A stretch of 64,000 bases of DNA from Streptomyces sp. AC550_RSS872 (GTDB taxonomy: Bacteria; Actinomycetota; Actinomycetes; Streptomycetales; Streptomycetaceae), in the NCBI RefSeq assembly GCF_019049285.1, contig NZ_JAGMUL010000029.1:45579-109578 (forward strand), given 5' to 3'. A program made the position numbers and the translations under genes. The notes beneath the pieces are model-generated. The model saw only the letters and a program-made list of their open reading frames with translations, made no database searches and was not told the DNA's origin. Shown here one piece after another: positions 27,608 through 35,473 of this stretch (positions are counted from its first letter, which is position 1; every line of letters starts with the position of its first letter).

Positions 27608-28869
27608 TGGTGAAGCTCCAAACCTTCTGTCGAGCGACTCTTCTTTCTGATTTTGTCCCTTTCCTTGCCCAGTAGCTGGAGCAAGGGGCCTGTCATGAAG
27701 GTCGTGACCAGCGCCATGAGTACGAGCACGACGTACAGCTGCTCGCCGATCAGCCCGGCGGACCTGCCGATGTCCAAGACGATGAGCTCGGTCAGTCCAC
27801 GGGTGTTCACCATGACGGCGACCAGCGCCGACTGCCGGGCATCCAGAGCGTGCAGGCGGGCCATCCCGTAGGCGGGCGCGGTCTTGCCGACGACCGCGAC
27901 CAGCAGAATCACACCCAGCACAGCCAGGCCGTCCGCGCCCAGCGTTCCGATGTCGACGGACAGGCCGGTCGTGACGAAGAACAGCGGCAGCAACATCCGG
28001 GACGTCTGTTCCACCGGCTTCAGCACCAGAACGTTCGGCGCGCCGTCCCGCCGCGGCATGGCCAGACCGGCGAGGAATCCCCCGAAAACGGCATGGAGTC
28101 CGAGGGACTCGGTGACCCACGCACTCCCCAGAGCGAGGACCAGTGCGACCGGCACGGGGTCGCTCATGACGGCGGCAGGCCGTTCCAGCCACCAGCGCAG
28201 CACCGGCCGTACAACGGCGAAGAGGAATGCGGAAAAGACCGCCAGCAAGGCGAGCACGGTCGGCCAGGGCCAGCGGGTGGTCTGTCCGGCATCGCTGAGT
28301 ACCGCTATCAGTACCAGCCAGGCTGCCACGTCCATGAAACCGGCCGCCGCGATCGCCACCGTTCCCGCCGGTGTGCCGGCGGCGCCGCGTTCGCGCACGA
28401 TGGCCGCCAGCACGGGCAGGGCGGTGATCGAGACCGCCACCGCCATGAACATCGCGAACGAGCCCTGGTCCGCGTGGACGGGGTCCACGGCGGAGAAAAG
28501 CCGTCCGCACCACTCGACGACCGCGACGGCCAGGGCCATCGGGACCAGCAACGCGGCCACCGCGATACTCACCGCGGCGCGTCCGGCCCTGAACGTACGG
28601 AAGTCGATCTCGTAGCCCGCCGCGAACATGAACAGGACGACCGCTGTCTGAGCCAGCATCGCCAGGAACGGCCGTGCTTCGGCGGGGAACAGATAGGTGG
28701 ACGGATCGCCCGGAAGCCGGCCGAGCAGGGTCGGCCCCAAGGCTATGCCCGCGAAGATCTGGCCGATGACGGCGGGCTGCCCGAGACGCCGGGCGAGGCC
28801 GCCGCACAGCCAGGACACCAGTACGACGAGTGCCACGTCCCCGAGGACGGTCGCGATGAGATGGCTCAT
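27604..28869 (-). CDS. cation:proton antiporter (CPA2/Kef-type, Na+/H+ exchanger domain)
   Basis: This 421-residue membrane protein has about 12 transmembrane helices of the Na+/H+ exchanger family. Characteristic phrases are GLARRLGQPAVIGQIFAGIALGP near the N-terminus, LGLHAVFGGFLAGLAMPR, LPLFFVTTGLSVDIG and VNTRGLTELIVLDIG. No C-terminal RCK/TrkA-N domain is present. It is embedded in the biosynthetic operon with 4-bp overlaps on both sides (stop of the Cys-hydrolase, start of the broken gene), so it is co-translated with pathway genes. It may support self-resistance or ion homeostasis during export, as similar antiporters do in some antibiotic clusters. Confidence 0.88.
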   Translation of the reverse strand: MSHLIATVLGDVALVVLVSWLCGGLARRLGQPAVIGQIFAGIALGPTLLGRLPGDPSTYLFPAEARPFLAMLAQTAVVLFMFAAGYEIDFRTFRAGRAAVSIAVAALLVPMALAVAVVEWCGRLFSAVDPVHADQGSFAMFMAVAVSITALPVLAAIVRERGAAGTPAGTVAIAAAGFMDVAAWLVLIAVLSDAGQTTRWPWPTVLALLAVFSAFLFAVVRPVLRWWLERPAAVMSDPVPVALVLALGSAWVTESLGLHAVFGGFLAGLAMPRRDGAPNVLVLKPVEQTSRMLLPLFFVTTGLSVDIGTLGADGLAVLGVILLVAVVGKTAPAYGMARLHALDARQSALVAVMVNTRGLTELIVLDIGRSAGLIGEQLYVVLVLMALVTTFMTGPLLQLLGKERDKIRKKSRSTEGLELHQ

Positions 28870-29756
28870 ACGGACCTACGCACCCTCTGCTCGTCGGCCT
28901 CTGCGAGGAACTCCAGGGCGACGGCGGTCAGACCGTCTCCGGCTCTGAAGACGGAGAGGTGGTCACCGTGCGGCGCGACATGCATCCTCGACCGGGCAAG
29001 GGCGGTGGCCACCGCGTGTGACCCCGCCGGATGGGCTGTCTGATCGTCCTCGCTGGTGACGACGAGCGTCGGAGCCTTGACCGCAGGCAGGGCGTCACGG
29101 ACGTCCTCTGCCATCAGGGCGCCGTTGAGAAGGGAGTAGCGGTAGAACGTCTCCGCGTCCCGAAAGGGATGGAGCACCAGGTCGGCGAGGTCCGGCGGCA
29201 GCTCGGCGGTCGTGTTCCGGGGCACCGCCGCGTGCACCATCGCCGCGCTCTGCCTGCTCTCCGCGGCGATGTCCATGAGCGCGCGGAGATTGCGCTGATG
29301 GCTGGTCTTCGGGGCATCCGTGCCGAGTTCGAAGTCTCCGTGCCACAAACTCATCGACGCCACACGGTCGGCGTGTTCCGCCGCCACGCGCAGCGCGAGA
29401 ACCGCGCCACCGCACAGACCCATCAAGTGCGCGCGCGGTATCCGGTGGTGGTCCAGGACCGCCAAGAGGTCGCCGACCTGGTCCGCGGCCCCGTGCCCCA
29501 TCCGGTCGAATGTCGCGGCGTCCTCGCCGGTGCCGTGCGGTCCGCCGAAGAGGCCGCGGGTCTCCCAGGTCACGACATGGTGGTCACGCGCCAGCAGTCC
29601 CAGCCACGCATCGCACAGTGCGGCCGGCATTCCGCACGCCGACACGATGAGTACGGCAGGACGACCGGGGTCACCGGCCGACCTCATCCGCAGCGTCGCG
29701 CCGTCCTGCGTGGTCACGTGTGTCGTGTCGGTGGCGTTTCCCTCGTGGGCAGTCAT
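28866..29756 (-). CDS. alpha/beta-hydrolase with Cys nucleophile, probable SyrC/CmaE-type aminoacyl transferase
   Basis: This 296-residue alpha/beta-hydrolase has nucleophile elbow G113-L-C115-G-G, so Cys replaces the usual Ser. The acid is in TSEDDQTAH (Asp237/238) and the base His in PHGDHLSVF. Cys-nucleophile hydrolases of this type are known from syringomycin (SyrC) and coronamic acid (CmaE) pathways, where they move an aminoacyl group from the loading carrier protein to the NRPS carrier. The gene directly follows the halogenase, 90 bp downstream, which is exactly the partner set needed. I infer transfer of 4-chlorothreonine. A simple editing thioesterase releasing the free amino acid is the alternative. 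Its stop overlaps the antiporter start (ATGA). Confidence 0.75.
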   Translation of the reverse strand: MTAHEGNATDTTHVTTQDGATLRMRSAGDPGRPAVLIVSACGMPAALCDAWLGLLARDHHVVTWETRGLFGGPHGTGEDAATFDRMGHGAADQVGDLLAVLDHHRIPRAHLMGLCGGAVLALRVAAEHADRVASMSLWHGDFELGTDAPKTSHQRNLRALMDIAAESRQSAAMVHAAVPRNTTAELPPDLADLVLHPFRDAETFYRYSLLNGALMAEDVRDALPAVKAPTLVVTSEDDQTAHPAGSHAVATALARSRMHVAPHGDHLSVFRAGDGLTAVALEFLAEADEQRVRRSV

Positions 29757-29846
29757 GGTGTGGTCCCTTGCCTCCAGGCGCGGCAGATCCGGCCGGCCTT
29801 CGCCGATCGCGGGCAGACGGCCCGCCGGCTCCTCGGATGTACCGGT

Positions 29847-30803
29847 TCAGGCGCGGCGCTTGAAAGCGTGGCCGCGGGTGGTCTCCGTCGCCAGACGGTT
29901 GTGGCCGTAGCGGTCCTCTCCACTGACCAGGACGGCCCCGTACCGCTCCAGGCTGACGCTGCCGCCGTACTCCTCCACCACGTCCGTGTCCGGATAGACC
30001 CGCACCGACGTGGGAACGTAACGGCCCGCGAAGCCGAGCCTCATCTCCTGTGTGCGGCCGGCGTGCGGGAGTGAGGCGTGCATCAGCGTGGACCAGAACA
30101 GGATGGCCTCGCCCGGACGCATCACCATCGGGACCGCCTGGGACTCGTCCGGTTCCCAGTCCGGGTCCTTCTGTAGTTCCCGATAGTCGTAGCCGAAGAA
30201 TCCGCGGCGGACGCCCTTCTTCGTCTCGTGGTTGATGCGGTCCGGGTCGTAGTGCATCCGTTTCGTCTCGTCGTAGAACATGGTCTGATGCGTGCCGGGG
30301 ATGAACTGCAAACAGCCGGTTTCCTCGTTGGCCTCGGTGAACGCCGTCCAGACGGTGATCGTGCCGCCGAAGTCCTCCGTGCCCTCGGGCCACAGGATCT
30401 GCGGCTTCCCCGAGGCGTTTGCGAACGTGTCCGCCTGGTGCCAGTCCGTTCCCTCGTCGCCCGGGTACTTGGGGAAGAACTCACTGCGCCAGCACAGGAC
30501 GTCGGGGCCGAGCACGCTGCTGACCCGGTCCGCGATCTGCGGCCTGGTGATGTGGTCGGCGAGCACGGCGGAATCCAGATGACGGTCGTAGTTGGAGATG
30601 TTCGTGTTGCCGGACTCCGCTGCGTGTCCCTGATATACCGCCATGCTGCGATCCATGAGCTGGATGCGCTCCCTGCGCCAGATCCGGCGCATCTCCTCGA
30701 CCTCGTACACCTTGAAAGGGCCGATGAAGCCCTGCTCGTGGAACTGCTTCAGCTCCTCGGGGCTCAGGGCGAACGAACGGTCGGCAGTCGGTGTGAGGCT
30801 CAT
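29847..30803 (-). CDS. non-heme Fe(II)/2OG-dependent halogenase, SyrB2-type (threonyl-carrier chlorinase)
   Basis: This 318-residue protein is strikingly SyrB2-like along its whole length: KYPGDEGTDWHQADTFANAS, GGTITVWTAFTEAN, GCLQFIPGTHQ, GVRRGFFGYDYREL and FWSTLMHASLPHAG. The iron site is H122-Q-A124, where Ala replaces the carboxylate of the HxD motif found in hydroxylases. This opens the coordination site for chloride and is the hallmark of these halogenases. The distal His242 and the 2OG-binding Arg255 (QEMRLGF) are present. SyrB2 chlorinates the gamma-methyl of L-Thr tethered to SyrB1. The adjacent A-T didomain, with 4-bp gene overlap, supplies such a substrate, so 4-chloro-L-threonyl carrier is the expected product. 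Confidence 0.93.
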   Translation of the reverse strand: MSLTPTADRSFALSPEELKQFHEQGFIGPFKVYEVEEMRRIWRRERIQLMDRSMAVYQGHAAESGNTNISNYDRHLDSAVLADHITRPQIADRVSSVLGPDVLCWRSEFFPKYPGDEGTDWHQADTFANASGKPQILWPEGTEDFGGTITVWTAFTEANEETGCLQFIPGTHQTMFYDETKRMHYDPDRINHETKKGVRRGFFGYDYRELQKDPDWEPDESQAVPMVMRPGEAILFWSTLMHASLPHAGRTQEMRLGFAGRYVPTSVRVYPDTDVVEEYGGSVSLERYGAVLVSGEDRYGHNRLATETTRGHAFKRRA

Positions 30804-32716
30804 GCGGATACTCCTTCTGTCGCCGGTGCGTGAGTGGTGACGGCAAGGGACTCGACGGCGGCGGCCAGCCGCCGGACGGACGCGATGTCTCCGAGCGAGG
30901 CGAGATCGACGCTCGCGCCGAACTCGCGCTGCATCTCCGCGAGGATTCGCGCAAAGGCCAGGGATGTCGCGCCGGCCTCGAAGAGGTCCTGGTCCGGTCG
31001 GATGTCGGACCGTTCCAGCACCTCCTCGACGATGCGGGCGACCGCGGTCTCCGCCGCGTTCGCCCCGCCGGCCGGCTGGTCGTCCGGCTGGTCGTCCGTT
31101 GCGGCCACGAGGGGCGGTGCGCCCACGGGCTCGTCGAGCAGGTGGGCGTCGAGAGCTGTGCGGTCGGTCTTTCCCTGCGGAGTCAGTGGCACTTCGGCCA
31201 GCAGCCGGTACACGGCGGGCCTCAGGTACAGCGGCAGCGATGTCCGTGCGTGCTCGGCCAGGCGTCCCGTCAGCTGTGCCGCATCGGCGGTCGGTGCGGG
31301 CAGCACATAGGCGGCCAGTCGCACGTCTCCCTCGTAGTCGCGCGCGACGACCACCGCCGAGGACACCTCCGGGTGACCGGCGAGGCAGTGTTCCACCTCA
31401 CCGGGCTCTATGCGGTAGCCGCGTACCTTGATCTGGTCATCGGCCCTTCCGAGATAGAGCAGTTCTCCGTCGGCGCTCAGGGCCGCTCTGTCCCCTGACC
31501 GGTACCAGCGGCGCCCTGCCTCCGCCACGAACCGCTCGGCGGTCAGCTCGGGGCGGTTGAGATAGCCGCGCGTCACCCCGGGACCGCTGACCTGTATCTC
31601 ACCGGGAGTTCCGGTCCCGACGACCCGGCCTTCTTCGTCCACCAGCCTCACGCGCATGTCCGGCAGCGGGACGCCGATCGGGCTGACCTCGGGCTGCCGC
31701 AGGTCGGCCGCGCGGATGCGCCGTGCCGTCACATGCACTGTCGTCTCCGTGATGCCGTACATGTTGACCAGCTCGGGACGGTCGTCGCCATGTCGCTCGA
31801 TCCAGGGGCGCAGCGCGGAGACGTCCAGCCGTTCGCCGCCGAACACCACCAGCCGCAGGGCGAGCCTCGTCGTGTCGGGCCTCGACCCCTCGGCCGCGAT
31901 CAGGGCCCGGAAAGCGGAAGGCGTCTGACTGAGGACGGTGACGCCCTCGGCCTCCAGGAGTTCCAGCAGTCGCTCCGGCGTCCGGACGGCCTCCTGCGAG
32001 ACGATCACCAGGCGCCCACCGTGCAGCAGCGCGCCCCAGATCTCCCAGACGGAGAAGTCGAAGCCCACCGAGTGGAAGAGCGTCCACACGTCGTCGGCCC
32101 CGAAGGCGAAGCGGTCCGCGGTCGTCGTGAACAGCCGCACCACATTGCCATGCTCGACCACGACCCCTTTGGGTACCCCGGTGGATCCGGAGGTGTGGAT
32201 CACATAGGCCGGTCCGATCTCCTGGCCGTCGTCGGGGGTTTCACGGCGGGCCCCGGCCCTTTCCTCTTCGGCGACCGTCTTGTCGTCGACCGTCTCTTCG
32301 TCGACTCGGACGACGCGCACGTCTCGGTCCGCGAACCAGGATGCGGTCCGTGTGCCGGCCACGACCGTGCGCAGCCCCGTGTCCTCCATGAGCAGGTCGA
32401 GCCGGGCCGCGGGGTGATCCGGATCGAGCGGCACATAGGCCCCGCCCGCCTTGAGGATCCCCACGAGCCCCACGATCAGGTCGACGCCACGCTCCAGGCA
32501 CAGGCCGACGAAGTCTCCCCCGCCCACGCCCTGCGCCCGCAGCCGGGCTGCCAGCGCCTGTGCATGCGAGTCGAGTTCGCCGTAGGTGAGGGAGGTTCCG
32601 CCGGGCTCGGTGACCGCGACGCGATGAGGTGCGTGCCGGGCGATATCAGAGAATATTTCATGCAGCAATCCGCTTTGCGGCGTGGACGGAGACATGGCTG
32701 GTGGCACTGGGAACAT
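30800..32716 (-). CDS. NRPS A-T didomain, SyrB1-like loader predicted to activate L-Thr
   Basis: This protein of about 638 residues has an adenylation domain (TSGSTGVPKG core, YGITETTVHVT, YRSGDRAALSADGELLYLGR, PQGKTDRTAL) followed by one carrier domain with phosphopantetheine Ser in FEAGATSLAFARI. Aligning the A4-A5 region with GrsA by eye gives the pocket code D-F-W-S-V-G-M-V-H-K. That is one position from the Thr code DFWNxGMVHK (S for N at 278). There is no condensation domain, so the loaded amino acid must be taken off by another protein. Its TGA overlaps the halogenase ATG. The start is uncertain: ATG 32716 sits directly after AAGAAAGG, GTG 32707 has better spacing, and ATG 32695 is also in frame. 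Confidence 0.92.
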   Translation of the reverse strand: MFPVPPAMSPSTPQSGLLHEIFSDIARHAPHRVAVTEPGGTSLTYGELDSHAQALAARLRAQGVGGGDFVGLCLERGVDLIVGLVGILKAGGAYVPLDPDHPAARLDLLMEDTGLRTVVAGTRTASWFADRDVRVVRVDEETVDDKTVAEEERAGARRETPDDGQEIGPAYVIHTSGSTGVPKGVVVEHGNVVRLFTTTADRFAFGADDVWTLFHSVGFDFSVWEIWGALLHGGRLVIVSQEAVRTPERLLELLEAEGVTVLSQTPSAFRALIAAEGSRPDTTRLALRLVVFGGERLDVSALRPWIERHGDDRPELVNMYGITETTVHVTARRIRAADLRQPEVSPIGVPLPDMRVRLVDEEGRVVGTGTPGEIQVSGPGVTRGYLNRPELTAERFVAEAGRRWYRSGDRAALSADGELLYLGRADDQIKVRGYRIEPGEVEHCLAGHPEVSSAVVVARDYEGDVRLAAYVLPAPTADAAQLTGRLAEHARTSLPLYLRPAVYRLLAEVPLTPQGKTDRTALDAHLLDEPVGAPPLVAATDDQPDDQPAGGANAAETAVARIVEEVLERSDIRPDQDLFEAGATSLAFARILAEMQREFGASVDLASLGDIASVRRLAAAVESLAVTTHAPATEGVSA

Positions 32717-32762
32717 CCTTTCTTGGGACGGTCCGGCTTCAGGTGCGACTTCAGGTGCGTCG

Positions 32763-33432
32763 TCAGGAGTGAGGGCCGTCGCCCACGCGTAGGCCGAGAA
32801 GGGCGCGGAGGGATTGCCAACGCCTCGCCGTGAATCCGGTCGCCGGTCTGGTGACATGGCCCACCTCCGCCGCGACCTGACAGAGGTGGCGAGCGGCTGA
32901 CCGGCAGTCGGCCAGTCCCGTTTTCCTTCAGGAACCCGATGTCCATGGCGAGTTCATCGGGAATCCGGTGAAAAACCAACCGCCGTGCCTCGTCCGCCAC
33001 GGCATCGAACGGCGCATCGAAATCGTGGATACGCGTTGCCATGACCACTTGCGACACGATCTGCTCGATTTTCGAGGGTGCCGATGCTCCCAGCGCCGAC
33101 GCCAGATGGTGGCTCAGCGAGAAATCACAGCCTCCTTCATGGCCCGTTTCCGGGGCCTGGGCCTGCGCGAGGGGCCTCGTCCATCGGCGCATCGCTGCCA
33201 TCTGCGACGACGGCAGTCCCAGTGCCGCGGCCGTGTTCTCCAAGTCGAGCGGATCGAATGCGACGTTCTCGCCCGCTCCCGTACAGGGAAGTCCCACGTC
33301 GAGAAGGACAGCCAGCAACGCTTCGCTGATCCCGTACACGCGGCGCGCGTCAACCGGCGACGCCGAGAAAGTGCGGTACTTGTCCGGGATTTGCCGTGCT
33401 CTGCTGACCACATCTCGCGCCAGGGCTTTCAT
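32763..33432 (-). pseudogene. unknown pathway protein, apparently frameshifted near its C-terminus
   Basis: From ATG 33432 (GAGG site 6 nt before) about 165 codons read naturally: DVGLPCTGAGENVAFDPLDL, LGLPSSQMAAMRRW, HRIPDELAMDIGFLKENG. The same frame then turns Arg/Pro/Ser-rich and runs on through the A-T gene. One frame over, the sequence continues sensibly (ADCRSAARHLCQVAAEVGHV to WQSLRALLGLRVGDG) to a TGA at 32763-32765, which ends 46 bp before the A-T start as expected in this tight operon. The shift lies at an AAAACGGGACTGG stretch around 32914. I do not recognise the family. Because operon spacing is preserved, a sequencing error is as likely as true decay. Confidence 0.6.
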
Positions 33433-33475
33433 CGGTGCCTCCTCACTTGGACGCGTTATCCGTCGGTCGCGCGAG

Positions 33476-33763
33476 TCAGGCCATCGACGAGGAGTCACTG
33501 CCCAACAGTTCGGCCACCGTGTTCCACAGCATTTCCGGGGTGGCGAAGAGCCCTGGTTCCACCACGTCGTCGGGGATCGATATCCCGTACGTCTCCTCAA
33601 TTCCCAGCATCAGTTGCACCATGGCCAGGGAATCCAGTCCATAGTCGGCGGTACGCATGTCGGGCAGGAGCGGCTCGTCGGGCTCCAGCAGTCGCAACGC
33701 CGCACGCATCAGGTCTTCGAACCGGTGGTCCCAGGGGGGAATCATGTCTGCCTCGCCTCTCAT
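33476..33763 (-). CDS. free-standing acyl/peptidyl carrier protein
   Basis: This 95-residue carrier protein has the phosphopantetheine attachment Ser in ADYGLDSLAMVQLM, with helix 3 in ETYGISIPDDVV. The ATG overlaps the stop of the adenylation enzyme upstream (ATGA), so the pair is translationally coupled and the adenylation enzyme very likely loads this carrier. The DSL form is more ACP-like than the GGDS/GGHS of peptidyl carriers, in line with an unusual acid as substrate. Confidence 0.9.
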   Translation of the reverse strand: MRGEADMIPPWDHRFEDLMRAALRLLEPDEPLLPDMRTADYGLDSLAMVQLMLGIEETYGISIPDDVVEPGLFATPEMLWNTVAELLGSDSSSMA

Positions 33764-35445
33764 CGGGCAGCGAGTGCCCGGTAGTTGATCTTTCCGTTGT
33801 GCATCACGGGCATCTCCCGCAATCTCACCCAGTGCGCTGGCAGGACCAGCGCGAGTCTGCTGTCGATGAACTTCTGGAGCGACTTCGCCGACACCTCCTC
33901 GGCGGCCACATAGTGGATCCGAAGACGCTGGGTCTCCTGTTCCAACTCGGCGGTCACCGCGCAGTGCACCAGGGCCGGGTGCTGCCTCAGCACCGCTTCG
34001 ATCTCGTCCAGTTCGATCCGCATGCCCCTGACTTTGACCTGCCGGTCCGCCCTGCCGAGGCAATAGGCGAGGCCGTCCTCGACGCGTGCCAGATCGCCGG
34101 TGCGGTAAAGCCGCAGCGTGGGGGAGCCGGGATCGATCTCGTCGTAGAAGAAGACGGGCGGGCGTCCGTCCTGGGCCTCGACGTATCCCCCGCCGACCGG
34201 CAGCCCCCCGACGAACAGTTCTCCTGTCTCGCCGGGGCGGGCCGGGCGCCAGCTCTCTCCCTGCTCGACCAGAACGTGGAGCGTCGTGTTCGCGATGGGC
34301 CGCCCCACGGGCAGCCGCGAACGCCGGGTGTCCTCCCGTCGCACTACATGCTGAGCCACATCGTCGGAGCATTCGCTCATTCCGTAGGCGTTCATGAGGC
34401 GGGCGTTCGCCAAGGCGTCGAGCACACGGGCCGCGAGGCGCGGACGCAGCTCCTCCCCCGTCGCGATCATCCAGCGCAGCTCTGGGAGCGGGTCGTCATG
34501 TCCCCGGCGACGGAGATCGTCGACGACGAGATCAATCATGGTGGGGACCAACTGGGCGACGGTGACGTGGTGTTCGCCGAGGGCCCTGAGCAGGAGTCGG
34601 GGATGCGTCGTGTCGAAGTCGTCGATGACGGCCACCGTCGCACCCACGGTGAGCGCCGCCAGCATCTGCCAGATCGACACGACATACGTCGGCGGCGCGC
34701 TGAAGGCGACCACGTCGTCGGAGGTGAGCGCCAGGGCCTCGCCCATGTGCCGGAGGTGATTGATCAGGCCGCGGTGTTCGACGACCGCGCCCTTGGGTGT
34801 TCCCGAACTGCCCGAGGTGTAGATGACGTACCGGGCCTGGTGGTCTGTCCAGCGGGGCGGGGTCCATGGCAGCGGTGACGGCTCGTGCCCGGCTGCCTCC
34901 GCGGTCCACAGCAGTTCGATCCGTGTGCCGGCCGCGGCCTTGAGCAGCGCGGGTGCGAAGTCCTGAGGCTCCGCCTCGGAGCCCTCCTCTTGCCCGGCCT
35001 CGTGCGCCAGCACGTACGCGCACCTGGTCTGGGCGAAGATCTGGGACAGACGCTCTGCCGGCCACCGGTGATCCACCGGGACATACGTGGCACCGAGGCT
35101 CTCCAGGGCCAGGAACGCGACCGGATGATCCAGGCTCCGTGGTCCCGACACCGCGACACGATCGCCCGGGGCACAGCCCCGCTCCAACAGGAGCGAACGC
35201 AACCAGGCCACTTTGTCCCGGAGTTGGCCGTACGTCGTCCTTCCGCCGCTGTCGGCAAAGGCCACACGGTCGGGGTCGTGGTCGGCCAGATCGTTCACGG
35301 TGTCGCAGACCGACGCCGGCCCCGGCACGCCTTCGCGCTCTGTCAGGGCGAGTCCGGCCGCCTCCGCGAGCGCGTGGGAAGACATGCCGAGTTTTGGCAG
35401 GGCGGATTCCGGTGCGGGTTCGGTTCCCAGATGCCATGGGCGCAT
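33760..35445 (-). CDS. free-standing adenylation enzyme, pocket lacks Asp235
   Basis: This 561-residue NRPS-type adenylation protein has no other domains. A3 is YTSGSSGTPKGAVVEH, A5 NAYGMSECSDDV, A7 YRTGDLARVEDG, A8 GRADRQVKVRGMRIEL and A10 HNGKINYRAL with the catalytic Lys. In the A4 region (YVVSIWQML) the residue aligned with Asp235, which holds the alpha-amino group of amino acids, is Val. My by-eye code is V-V-W-Q-I-T-A-D-D-K. Loss of Asp235 points to a hydroxy, keto, beta-amino or other carboxylic acid, and the two Asp at 330/331 could hold a distant amino group. It is coupled to the ACP at 33476. Confidence 0.85.
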   Translation of the reverse strand: MRPWHLGTEPAPESALPKLGMSSHALAEAAGLALTEREGVPGPASVCDTVNDLADHDPDRVAFADSGGRTTYGQLRDKVAWLRSLLLERGCAPGDRVAVSGPRSLDHPVAFLALESLGATYVPVDHRWPAERLSQIFAQTRCAYVLAHEAGQEEGSEAEPQDFAPALLKAAAGTRIELLWTAEAAGHEPSPLPWTPPRWTDHQARYVIYTSGSSGTPKGAVVEHRGLINHLRHMGEALALTSDDVVAFSAPPTYVVSIWQMLAALTVGATVAVIDDFDTTHPRLLLRALGEHHVTVAQLVPTMIDLVVDDLRRRGHDDPLPELRWMIATGEELRPRLAARVLDALANARLMNAYGMSECSDDVAQHVVRREDTRRSRLPVGRPIANTTLHVLVEQGESWRPARPGETGELFVGGLPVGGGYVEAQDGRPPVFFYDEIDPGSPTLRLYRTGDLARVEDGLAYCLGRADRQVKVRGMRIELDEIEAVLRQHPALVHCAVTAELEQETQRLRIHYVAAEEVSAKSLQKFIDSRLALVLPAHWVRLREMPVMHNGKINYRALAAR

Positions 35446-35473
35446 CGAGATGGATCTCCCCTCTCAGGTCTGC

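Noticed and set aside
29847..30803. Reading the SyrB2-like protein as a phytanoyl-CoA-type hydroxylase
   Set aside because: The iron motif is H-Q-A, not H-x-D/E, and the similarity to SyrB2 extends over the whole protein.
30830..32833. Plus-strand open frames (30830-31498, 31733-32833) opposite the A-T gene
   Set aside because: They are shadows. The minus strand has all adenylation core motifs in order.
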